49,059 nucleotides of DNA from a virus: positions 1-49,059 of the IMG/VR virus record IMGVR_UViG_3300042923_001772. The stretch is one strand, 5' to 3'. The notes below the pieces were generated by a model. It was not told where the DNA came from, ran no database searches, and worked only from the letters and a program-made list of their open reading frames with translations. The translations under genes and the position numbers were made by a program. Of this stretch, positions 41,492 to 49,059 are shown piece by piece (the first letter of the stretch is position 1; every line of letters begins with the position of its first letter).

Positions 41492-43405
41492 TTATAATTC
41501 CTTTCCCCAAGTGTGGTAACCCAGCTCTGTCAATTTTTCATTACACAATTCAAGGCTATCCATGTAGTGGTGCTCGATGATAAATCTGTTGAAGAAGCCT
41601 TCTTCATTCAAAGGATAATTATTGCGTGACTTCTCAATAAGGTCATTACTGAAGATAGGGTGCAGATGAAGGCCAATGCAAATAGCGCAGACGGTTCCTA
41701 AGCTTACATTTTTCTCTTCCTTACGAAGATCTTGAATGTATCTATCGCTTAGTCCTGTTCTTAAAGAAAGTTCCAGGTTCGTCATCTTTCTGCCATCCTC
41801 TTTTTCAATGCGTTTCATGTGAGCATCAAGTGTTCCTGAAAAGGACATTGGGAGGTTACGGTAAATTTCCATTATACGGCCTCCTTCTAACTTCAGTTTC
41901 TTCAACTCTACTGCACGCTGCTCTACATTTTGATTGTCTTCATCATCAATGTAGTTGCATTCGCAATAGGCTACTGCATTAACATCTTTGCAAAGAGAAC
42001 ATTGTGTATAGTAGGCATCACCATGTGCACTGTTTACTTTGAATTTCTGTTTAAACTTAAGGCAGCATTCATCAACATGTTGTCTGGCGTAGGAAGTTAG
42101 AGTACAACCACCGTCTTCTGTTTCTGTTACATACTTCTCATCGTTAATACAAAGCATATGATCAACGTAAATGAAGTCACCCTTTGAAAGTACAGCCTTT
42201 ATAGTATCATCGAAACTGGTCTCGTAGCAAGCATTCTTGGTATCGATAATATAACTTTCGTCCTTCCTCAGCGCTGTAGCCTTAAATGAGAAACTATGCA
42301 AATACTTGCCGTTAACATAATTCCAAACGCCTTGCGCCTGTGAGAAGCCAAGTTCAATGGCACGAAGCTTTGCAGCAAATTTTGAAACAGCAAAGAATTC
42401 TGCCAACTCTTGGATAGCCTCCTCCATGATATCTGACTCAGTTTTTTCTGGGTCTTCAACATGTAGACGGAGCAATATCTCATTTAGTTTTTGTCTTGTA
42501 GTGCTTGCCGGGAGCAATATGCGTGGAGTCAAAGCATTAGCCTGCCATTCTATCCACTGAAGTGCTCCCTCAAGGCCAGTATCCTTCTGACGCGTATGCT
42601 CTATAACCTCACAGGTAAGAGAATTGATGTCGCTGTTTAACAACTTCTGTAGCTCGAAGAATTTATCATGACGATCCCAATGCACACACTCATGCACTAC
42701 TGTGTTATTACGTGAGCCGATGTTACGCATGAAGTATATGTCAGGATTTAAAAGTATAGTTCCTGGATCAATGGTCTGTGAGACCACCTCTCCATCCTCA
42801 TTAAAAACATCAACCGTTGTTTCGGCAAAATAGGTCTTACCGAAAATATTACTCGGAAGTGGTGCCTCATAAAGCTCAAGACCCATATTAAACATGAGCT
42901 CATTAAGTGGAATGGGCATAGGCTCCTTTAGTGCTTGTCTACAATATTTGTATAAAAACTTTTCCGCTTCTTTCTCAAGGTCCTCGGTATAAAGATAAGG
43001 AACCAGATATTTTGATAGCGTCGAGTTCTTATCAAATTTATCTGCATAATAATCATCAATACCAGTTATGGTAACCATATTTAGGCCATCGCTTAAGTAA
43101 CCTGTGAAAGTAAGAGTGTACCAAGGATTCTTATAATCAGCATCATAATCTCTTTTTCCAATACCCTTAAGAATAACGTCCGCCTCTACTGCTGCGTTGA
43201 AAATAATCAAGTTTCCCTCTGTAGAATGGAAGGACACAGTTTTTACATGTATGTCGTCTACCTGGAAGTAAGATGGGTCTAAAACTGTATATGAATAAAA
43301 GCCATTATTCCGGCCTCTATTCAATATGAGGCCGGTGATGGCACGGTGTATATCGTTATAGTACTTATCCTCAAGATATTTTTCAAACGAAGCATATTGT
43401 TGCAT
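41492..43405 (-). CDS. ImmA/IrrE-type metallopeptidase with helix-turn-helix C-terminus
   Basis: A 637-residue protein. The N-terminal 190 residues are a beta-rich domain of unknown role. The zinc peptidase site is VVHECVHWDRHDKFFELQKLL (HExxH at about residue 238), followed by a substrate-channel helix and EWQANALTPRILLP, the E..A...A..LL block of the ImmA/IrrE (DUF955) family. A cysteine-rich part (VDECC, QCSLCKDVNAVAYCEC) may bind zinc. The C-terminal 100 residues (TNLELSLRTGLSDRYIQDLRKEEKNVSLGTVCAICIGLHLHP, in pieces) form an XRE-like DNA-binding domain. Known relatives cleave phage or element repressors. It follows hsdR by 15 bases, so it is probably co-transcribed with the restriction system. 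Confidence 0.82.
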   Translation of the reverse strand: MQQYASFEKYLEDKYYNDIHRAITGLILNRGRNNGFYSYTVLDPSYFQVDDIHVKTVSFHSTEGNLIIFNAAVEADVILKGIGKRDYDADYKNPWYTLTFTGYLSDGLNMVTITGIDDYYADKFDKNSTLSKYLVPYLYTEDLEKEAEKFLYKYCRQALKEPMPIPLNELMFNMGLELYEAPLPSNIFGKTYFAETTVDVFNEDGEVVSQTIDPGTILLNPDIYFMRNIGSRNNTVVHECVHWDRHDKFFELQKLLNSDINSLTCEVIEHTRQKDTGLEGALQWIEWQANALTPRILLPASTTRQKLNEILLRLHVEDPEKTESDIMEEAIQELAEFFAVSKFAAKLRAIELGFSQAQGVWNYVNGKYLHSFSFKATALRKDESYIIDTKNACYETSFDDTIKAVLSKGDFIYVDHMLCINDEKYVTETEDGGCTLTSYARQHVDECCLKFKQKFKVNSAHGDAYYTQCSLCKDVNAVAYCECNYIDDEDNQNVEQRAVELKKLKLEGGRIMEIYRNLPMSFSGTLDAHMKRIEKEDGRKMTNLELSLRTGLSDRYIQDLRKEEKNVSLGTVCAICIGLHLHPIFSNDLIEKSRNNYPLNEEGFFNRFIIEHHYMDSLELCNEKLTELGYHTWGKEL

Positions 43406-43420
43406 AGGCAGACCTCCCTA

Positions 43421-46330
43421 TTAATAATACTGTTCAATGTAGCTGTAAGCCTTATCGAATACTTCCTTATCCTTAATCTTATACTTAATCCATATGACGC
43501 TACGTAGTGCTTTCTTTACTTCATTTTTACCTGTAGTTGTTCTTTGCCAACCATCAAAACGAACAATCTTTACAATGTCGTCGATATCTGCAACGATCCG
43601 CTCAACAATGATAGGAGTTTTATCATTCTTAGCTCCTTTAAAGAGTTCTGTTAGTGCTGCTTTACCACGATCAATTTCTTCCTCCGGCACAACTTCCTTC
43701 TCTGCCTGCGCTGCTTCTTTTGCGAGTTCGAGTAAGAGCTTCAGAAACTCAATGCTATTAATCAGGCCCTGTTCATGACGTTCACGGAGTTCTTCAAGCT
43801 TCTCTCCTAGCTTTACAAATTTAGGGTCATTTGTATGTTCGCGAATTTTAGCAACTAAATCGATCTCTACCTTCATGGTTGTCTTCTTGATATCCTTCTG
43901 CTTACGGATAAACTCGTCAATCAGGTCTGCATCTAACGTTAGAATATCAAGATCATCATGAACTTCGCCAACTTCTATGTTTGAGTGAACAAGCTCCAAC
44001 GTCTTAGCGCCAAGAGCAGCCCATACAAGCGCACCACGGTTGTCAGTCGGCTTTACAGACTCATATACTTTAGTTAGCCATACATAGTCAAATTTGTATT
44101 TATCAAGGAATGGATCAGGGGACAGCGCATCCCAAGCTCTATTAAGAACTCGGTAATCTGCTGCGAACGCATCTTTATCCTTATTTGTAGGTATACACTC
44201 CTGTGCTGCAAGTAAACCTTCCCAGCCTTCAACGGTACGGTCAACTCCCATAAAGTAGCTCAGGCATTTTCTAAGAAGTGCAGGAACCTGCTTCTTAACT
44301 TCTTCGATATTAGTGATAACTTTCTTCATGCTGGCTTCATCAAAGTCCAAAGCCTTAGCAACATTATCAAAAATACCGATGTAGTCTACAATTAGTCCGT
44401 GTGTTTTACCTTCATCATAAGTACGGTTTGTACGGCAGATAGCTTGCAGAAGGTTATGATCCTTCATAGGCTTATCCAAGTACATTGCTTGAAGAATAGG
44501 AGCATCAAATCCTGTTAAAAGTTTAGATGTTACAATGACAAGCTTCAGAGGATTGCTCTTATCACGGAACTGATCCAGAACCTTTGCTTCCTCATCACGA
44601 CTGCGGCGATACTTCTTATAACGGTCTTCCTTATCATTATTGGTGTCCATTACGATTGTAGTTGCTTCAGGAGGAAGCAGCTTATCCAGCTCTTCCTTAT
44701 ACTTAAGGCAGCATTCACGGTCGTATGCAACGATCTGTCCCTTATACCCGTTAGGCTCAATCTTCTCTTTATAATGCTTTACGATGTGTTCACAAACTTT
44801 GCGGATACGTTTAGGATCATACATGATAGCCTTCATATTTACGCGTTTGGAAAGCTCTGCACGGTCTGCATCTGAAAGTGTTTCTGTAAGAGCATCAAAT
44901 TCAGCATCTATCTTGTCCTTATCAACATGCAGATCTACTGGAACCGGCTCAAAATTTAGCGGTAGAGTTGCATTATCTCTGATGGAATCCGAGAAAGTAT
45001 ATCGGCTCAAATAACCACTCTTATCTTCTGTTGCACCAAAGGTACGGAATGTATTCTTATCAATACGGTTAATAGGAGTACCAGTAAGTCCGAAGAAGAA
45101 AGCATTTGGAAGTGCTGCGCGCATCTTTTCACCGAGGTCACCTTCCTGAGTTCTATGTGCTTCATCGACCATGATGATTATGTTATCTCTTAGATTGAGA
45201 ACACCTTCAACATCGCCAAAGCGGAAAATAGTCGTAATGGCAATCTTACGAATATCCTGCTTGAAGAAGTTCTCAACATCTTCCTTCGTAGCAAGTGACA
45301 CTAAGTTAGGAACATCAGAAGCATTAAAGGTTGCTGTAATTTGTGTTTCTAAATCAAGACGATCATCAACTATTACAACTGTCGGGTTCTTAAGCTCAGG
45401 GATCATACGAAGCTTCTGTGCAGCAAATACCATCAGCAACGACTTACCAGAACCCTGGAAATGCCAGATAAGGCCTTGCTTAGGATATCCGGCAACAACA
45501 CGTTGCACAATAAGGTTAGCGCCTTCATACTGCTGATATCGGCAGATAATTTTGTACTTAACATGCTTCTTATCAGTTGCAAAAAGGGTAAAGAACTGGA
45601 AAATATCCATAATCTTCTCAGGCGTAATCATATCGCCTACGCTTACTTTAACATCGGCAAGACTACCTTCTGACTTATGGTCAGGAGTATGCCAAGGTCC
45701 CCACATATTAATAGGCATTCCTACAGAACCATAGCGATAGCATTTACCTTCAGTAGCAAAGTTGAATACATTAGATACGAACATCTCAGGAATACTCTTT
45801 TCATAGGAGGCTATATCGCTGGCAGCGTCTAACCAGGTTATAGCATTACGTACCGGAGTCTTTAGCTCACCGATAGCAATTGGGAAACCATTGATCAGTA
45901 GAACAATATCGAGACGCTTGCCACCCTCAGCCTGAGGGTAAACCCACTGGTTAGTAACTACGTATTCATTAAGCGCTAAATCTTCTTTTCGCATTGTGCC
46001 AAAAAATCGAATCGGAATCATTCGACCATCTTTGCCAAAGGGATAGGCGTTTTCCTCAAACACCATTTTCTTAAAGAGCTCATTCTGGGTGATAAGGTTA
46101 CGTGGCTGCACCGACAGAATGATTGTTCGCAGTTTATATATGACCTCATCTGCACGGGACGGTTCTTCTGCAATCTCCGGGTTTAAGCGGATAAGTGCCT
46201 CTTTGACCATTGGCTCTACCATGACATCAGAATAAATTCGAGGCAGCTCTTCTGCAGGGATATAGTTCCATCCATTGCCCTTTAGAGTTGAGATAACCAT
46301 CTGCTCTATTGTATTATCTTCATTAAACAT
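43421..46330 (-). CDS. hsdR: Type I restriction enzyme R subunit
   Basis: About 969 residues. The N-terminal nuclease domain has RLDIVLLINGFPIAIGELKTP (the D...ExK catalytic pattern, about residues 145-165). The motor part has WHFQGSGKSLLM (Walker A, about 300), VIVDDRLDLETQI, MVDEAHRTQEGDLG (about 395), FFGLTGTPI, and LVIVTSKLLTGFDAP with QAICRTNRTYD. It translocates DNA in an ATP-dependent way and cuts away from the recognition site, working with HsdM and HsdS. Start choice: a TTG start five codons earlier overlaps the GGAGG binding site; the ATG at 46330 has correct spacing. No frameshift or active-site loss is seen. Confidence 0.95.
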   Translation of the reverse strand: MFNEDNTIEQMVISTLKGNGWNYIPAEELPRIYSDVMVEPMVKEALIRLNPEIAEEPSRADEVIYKLRTIILSVQPRNLITQNELFKKMVFEENAYPFGKDGRMIPIRFFGTMRKEDLALNEYVVTNQWVYPQAEGGKRLDIVLLINGFPIAIGELKTPVRNAITWLDAASDIASYEKSIPEMFVSNVFNFATEGKCYRYGSVGMPINMWGPWHTPDHKSEGSLADVKVSVGDMITPEKIMDIFQFFTLFATDKKHVKYKIICRYQQYEGANLIVQRVVAGYPKQGLIWHFQGSGKSLLMVFAAQKLRMIPELKNPTVVIVDDRLDLETQITATFNASDVPNLVSLATKEDVENFFKQDIRKIAITTIFRFGDVEGVLNLRDNIIIMVDEAHRTQEGDLGEKMRAALPNAFFFGLTGTPINRIDKNTFRTFGATEDKSGYLSRYTFSDSIRDNATLPLNFEPVPVDLHVDKDKIDAEFDALTETLSDADRAELSKRVNMKAIMYDPKRIRKVCEHIVKHYKEKIEPNGYKGQIVAYDRECCLKYKEELDKLLPPEATTIVMDTNNDKEDRYKKYRRSRDEEAKVLDQFRDKSNPLKLVIVTSKLLTGFDAPILQAMYLDKPMKDHNLLQAICRTNRTYDEGKTHGLIVDYIGIFDNVAKALDFDEASMKKVITNIEEVKKQVPALLRKCLSYFMGVDRTVEGWEGLLAAQECIPTNKDKDAFAADYRVLNRAWDALSPDPFLDKYKFDYVWLTKVYESVKPTDNRGALVWAALGAKTLELVHSNIEVGEVHDDLDILTLDADLIDEFIRKQKDIKKTTMKVEIDLVAKIREHTNDPKFVKLGEKLEELRERHEQGLINSIEFLKLLLELAKEAAQAEKEVVPEEEIDRGKAALTELFKGAKNDKTPIIVERIVADIDDIVKIVRFDGWQRTTTGKNEVKKALRSVIWIKYKIKDKEVFDKAYSYIEQYY

Positions 46331-46368
46331 AAACGTTTCCTCCAATCATTATGTTTTTTATATCTATG

Positions 46369-46394
46369 CCGGTCAGCATATTTGCGCTGACCGG
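46369..46394 (-). other. Hairpin between hsdS and hsdR
   Basis: CCGGTCAGC and GCTGACCGG form a perfect 9-bp stem with an 8-base loop. No T-run follows in either direction, so it is more likely a processing or attenuation element that sets R subunit level below M and S. Confidence 0.55.
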
Positions 46395-46418
46395 GTAAAA
46401 AGTTCGTTTCTTTGGTAT

Positions 46419-47570
46419 TTATCTCAAGTTTTCAGAAATTATCTTCTTACTGGTAGCTATTAATTCTTCAAGTGCTTGTTCCATTTGGAGTTTTGATTTA
46501 TTGCTTTGTCGCACAAAGCCTTCAAATTGCTCTTGTAGTTTAATAGGCGGTAATGAAATTGGATATTGATCCAAATACGTAATCGGGACTCTCCTTTGTC
46601 CACCTGTACCCGTCATAACCTTTTCAGCATCACCTCTGAACTTACTAAACATAGTAATAATATACAGCCAGTACGGGTTACTTTTCCCAATTATAGGACG
46701 CAGTACATGGAACTCTGTGGAACCGAACCCTGCTCCATTTTTGAGTCCTACTGCTACTCCTCCCTTACCATTTTCCATACATGGTGTGATCTTTGCGAAT
46801 AACACATCATTTTCTGCAAAGTATGTAAAACCTTTGCAGATTTCTGAGTAAGGTCTCAGAATACTTGTGTCAATAATGCCTTTTTCACTGACTGAAGGCA
46901 TTGCTACAAAAGAATACTCAACTTCATCATTCATATCCTTTGGCCTTCGCGGATTAAGCTCGCAGCAGTTTCCTAATGTGGTCAATCCCCAGCCTTTTGT
47001 ATCGCTACCAGGTTTGCCAAACATCTCGACAAATTGAGCTTTTACCAGTTCATCGGTTTTCTGCAGTAGATGTTGGTAGGATCTCTTTGTGGCATCCATT
47101 GCCCACAGCACCTTGGCCAACTCACGTTGTTTTTCAATGTCAGGTAATTCAAACTCATAATCTGCAAGATCTGAGAACAGTACATACGGATTTGTTGAGC
47201 CTTTTGACTTCATAATTGACCATTGTGTAAATCCTTCCGAGAGCATAACAAATGGAAGCAATTCTTGAAGAAACTTTTTCTCATCACTGGTTTCAAGGAC
47301 GAATGTCGTATTGGCTGTTACCCCATCAAAATCAGCTACAGCAACCTTCTTTAAATAAGTTCTCCTAGAACCATATAATACTTGACCCACTTTAAATTCT
47401 CTGATAAATGCTGGCCCAACATCGTCAGTTGCAAATTTCCCTTTACGATGAATTTCAAGGTCTTCAGAATCCATATGATCACCAGCTACATAGAACTCAT
47501 AAGGGTTATTGTTTCGGTCCACCTTATTTTTTACATCTGTCACTATATCACCGAATCTGACTCTACTCAT
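46419..47570 (-). CDS. hsdS: Type I restriction-modification specificity subunit
   Basis: A 383-residue DNA-recognition subunit with two target-recognition domains. The first runs from residue 1 to about 150 (MSRVRFGDIVTDVKNKVDRNNNPYEFYVAGDH, in pieces, ending FELPDIEKQRELAKVL). The second is about 195-350 (GWGLTTLGNCCELNPRRPKD, FAKITPCMENGKGG, PISLPPIKLQEQF). Each is followed by a conserved helix (ATKRSYQHLLQKTDELVKAQF; RQSNKSKLQMEQALEELIATS). The first domain starts almost at the N-terminus, and the asymmetry is normal. The specific bipartite site cannot be read from sequence. No inverted repeats for hsdS shuffling were found in the window. It overlaps hsdM by 8 bases. Confidence 0.94.
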   Translation of the reverse strand: MSRVRFGDIVTDVKNKVDRNNNPYEFYVAGDHMDSEDLEIHRKGKFATDDVGPAFIREFKVGQVLYGSRRTYLKKVAVADFDGVTANTTFVLETSDEKKFLQELLPFVMLSEGFTQWSIMKSKGSTNPYVLFSDLADYEFELPDIEKQRELAKVLWAMDATKRSYQHLLQKTDELVKAQFVEMFGKPGSDTKGWGLTTLGNCCELNPRRPKDMNDEVEYSFVAMPSVSEKGIIDTSILRPYSEICKGFTYFAENDVLFAKITPCMENGKGGVAVGLKNGAGFGSTEFHVLRPIIGKSNPYWLYIITMFSKFRGDAEKVMTGTGGQRRVPITYLDQYPISLPPIKLQEQFEGFVRQSNKSKLQMEQALEELIATSKKIISENLR

Positions 47571-49059
47571 TTTCTTTAACCTCCTCTTCCACCATAGTAT
47601 TTAACTTTGCAAAGCTTTGTTTCGCAGTTTCAGATACCCCTCTCCAGTTCTCGTAGCATTCCTGCACAGAACGCTCATCAACTTCACCCTCTCGTAAAGA
47701 ATGTTTGATGTAAAGAGGAATGCTAAGAGAAAAGTTATTATCCTCAATGTCCTTGATCGTAACTACCTTTGCGAAATCCGGGATGGATTCATATTTCTCA
47801 TAAGCTGATGCGATATTCTGGATATGCCTATCTTCTAAATAGCTTTGTGCATTTTTTCTCTCTACTTCATTAATAGCATTGATTAGAAGAACCTTTCCTC
47901 TACGTTCTGGCCTCTTAAAGGTCCTACAGATTACAATGCACGCTTCCATACTCGCGTTATAGAATAAATTTGGCCCTAGGCCTATAACACATTCTAACAA
48001 GTCGTCTTTCACAAGTTTTTCACGCATTGCACTTTCTTCATTTCTAAAAAGAATTCCATGAGGAAGGAGAATAGCACAGCGTCCAGTACCTTGCTTTAAG
48101 CTTTTTAGAATATGTTGGATAAAGGCATAGTCGGCACGACCTTGCGGCGGGATTCCCAGGAAGTTGCGTCCATATTTATCGCTAGCAAAAGCCTCACGGT
48201 CCCACTGACTAATAGAATACGGAGGATTCGCAAGAACCATATCAAATTGCTTGAGTTTTCCATTTTCAACGAAAGCTGGAGATTTAAGTGTATCACCATT
48301 CACAATTTCAAAGTCCTTCACACCATGAAGAAATAGATTCATCTTGCCGATTGCAGAAGTTAATGCATTGATTTCCTGACCGAAAATAGCAACATTACGC
48401 CATTCCTTTTTCTGCTGCTGTAGGTATGCAATAGCAGAGATTAACATGCCAGCACTGCCGCATGTCGGATCATAGATTGATTCGCCAGATTCAGGCTTAA
48501 GCATCTCTGTCATCAGATGGACTACGGTACGGTTAGTGTAGAATTCCTGAGCCGTGTGACCACTGTCGTCAGCAAATTTTTTAATCAGATATTCATATCC
48601 CTGGCCAAGTTCGTCCTCTGGACAGTTTTCGATAGACAATGTCTTAGTGCTGAAATGCTCGATGAGTTCTTTCAGCAGGCGGTCTGGTAAACGACTCTTA
48701 TTTGTCCAAGCACCATCACCAAAAATGCCTTGTAATTTGTCTAAATTTGCATTTTCTATCTTGCGAAATGCGTCTACAATGGCAACACCAACATTTTCTG
48801 AAACCATCCTAACATCATTCCAATGTGCACCTTTGGGAACCTGGAATCGGTGATTTTCTTCGAACTCCAGGGCTTCTTCATCACCGTATTCTTCTATAAT
48901 CCGCTGACACTCTTCATCGTAAACGTCACAGATACGTTTAAAGAATAGTAAAGGGAAAATGTACTGTTTATAAGCCCCGGCATCTATGCTGGTACGGAGA
49001 AGAACAGCAGAGTTCCAAAGATAGGTCTGCAGTTCTTCAATTGTTATTTGTTTACTCAT
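47563..49059 (-). CDS. hsdM: Type I restriction-modification methyltransferase subunit
   Basis: A 498-residue N6-adenine methyltransferase subunit. The N-terminal HsdM_N domain (about residues 5-140) has ELQTYLWNSAVLLRTSIDAGAYKQYIFPLLFFKRICDVYDEE (in pieces). The AdoMet-binding motif is DPTCGSAGMLI (about 199), and the catalytic NPPYSISQW is near 280. GQEINALTSAIGKMNLFLHG and GRCAILLPHGILFR are also typical. It is the first gene of the leftward M-S-R operon. The start codon is the last triplet of the window, so the promoter and anything upstream lie outside. Confidence 0.95.
   Translation of the reverse strand: MSKQITIEELQTYLWNSAVLLRTSIDAGAYKQYIFPLLFFKRICDVYDEECQRIIEEYGDEEALEFEENHRFQVPKGAHWNDVRMVSENVGVAIVDAFRKIENANLDKLQGIFGDGAWTNKSRLPDRLLKELIEHFSTKTLSIENCPEDELGQGYEYLIKKFADDSGHTAQEFYTNRTVVHLMTEMLKPESGESIYDPTCGSAGMLISAIAYLQQQKKEWRNVAIFGQEINALTSAIGKMNLFLHGVKDFEIVNGDTLKSPAFVENGKLKQFDMVLANPPYSISQWDREAFASDKYGRNFLGIPPQGRADYAFIQHILKSLKQGTGRCAILLPHGILFRNEESAMREKLVKDDLLECVIGLGPNLFYNASMEACIVICRTFKRPERRGKVLLINAINEVERKNAQSYLEDRHIQNIASAYEKYESIPDFAKVVTIKDIEDNNFSLSIPLYIKHSLREGEVDERSVQECYENWRGVSETAKQSFAKLNTMVEEEVKENE

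Overview
The window looks like a prophage, or a phage-derived element, in a low-to-mid-GC Firmicute of the class Clostridia, probably Lachnospiraceae-like. This rests on AGGAGG-type ribosome binding sites, TTGACA/TATAAT promoters, tandem large serine recombinases, and the gene set (DUF2800, DUF2815, DUF4314, DUF5049, ArpU-like, P27 small terminase, HK97-type head). I saw no tRNA, rRNA or CRISPR array. Names come from reading the proteins by eye; no database search was possible.

Layout. 1-2165: a DUF2971-like gene and a divergent secreted nuclease lipoprotein, host flank or cargo. 2228-6059: leftward recombination module with two full serine recombinases, a catalytic-domain-less recombinase fragment between them, and a small SHOCT-like protein. 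6302-6694: a lone rightward gene of unknown function with its own promoter and terminator. 6999-34979: one long leftward array. Read in transcription order it starts with replication (DUF7768-like, primase/helicase, VRR-NUC nuclease, SNF2 helicase), then an ArpU-like regulator, HNH nuclease, small terminase, ParB-methyltransferase, large terminase, portal, ClpP-like protease, capsid, connectors, tail tube, a frameshifted tail chaperone, tape measure, baseplate/fibre proteins, holin and amidase. 35225-35796: a two-gene control cassette between the divergent early operons. 36116-40572: rightward early operon (two small proteins, DUF2800 nuclease-like, DUF2815 ssDNA-binding-like, a small membrane protein, family A DNA polymerase). 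40623-41120: leftward sigma-like gene behind a long structured leader. 41492-49059: leftward type I restriction-modification operon hsdM-hsdS-hsdR followed by an ImmA/IrrE-type metallopeptidase. The right end of the element is not visible.

How it fits together. Four copies of one element (CGTTCAAA, 10 variable bases, then STGTCCTGGGACTATTAGA) sit just upstream of the recombination module, the leftward replication operon and the rightward replication operon (twice). They suggest one switch over recombination and replication. A separate promoter abutting the ArpU-like gene, followed at once by a terminator, looks like an antitermination-type late switch for packaging and structural genes.

The most unusual object is the roughly 250-nt leader of the sigma-like gene. 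It can fold into a three-way junction closed by an 11-bp stem, with two hairpins whose loops share 9 bp of perfect complementarity. An additional long hairpin lies upstream and a hairpin covers the ribosome binding site. G-U pairs that become A-C mismatches on the other strand assign the RNA to the minus strand. Other points of note are a canonical A-AAA-AAC frameshift site with a 9-bp downstream stem in the tail chaperone gene, and 10-bp iteron pairs flanking an AT-rich core before the primase gene, a candidate replication origin.
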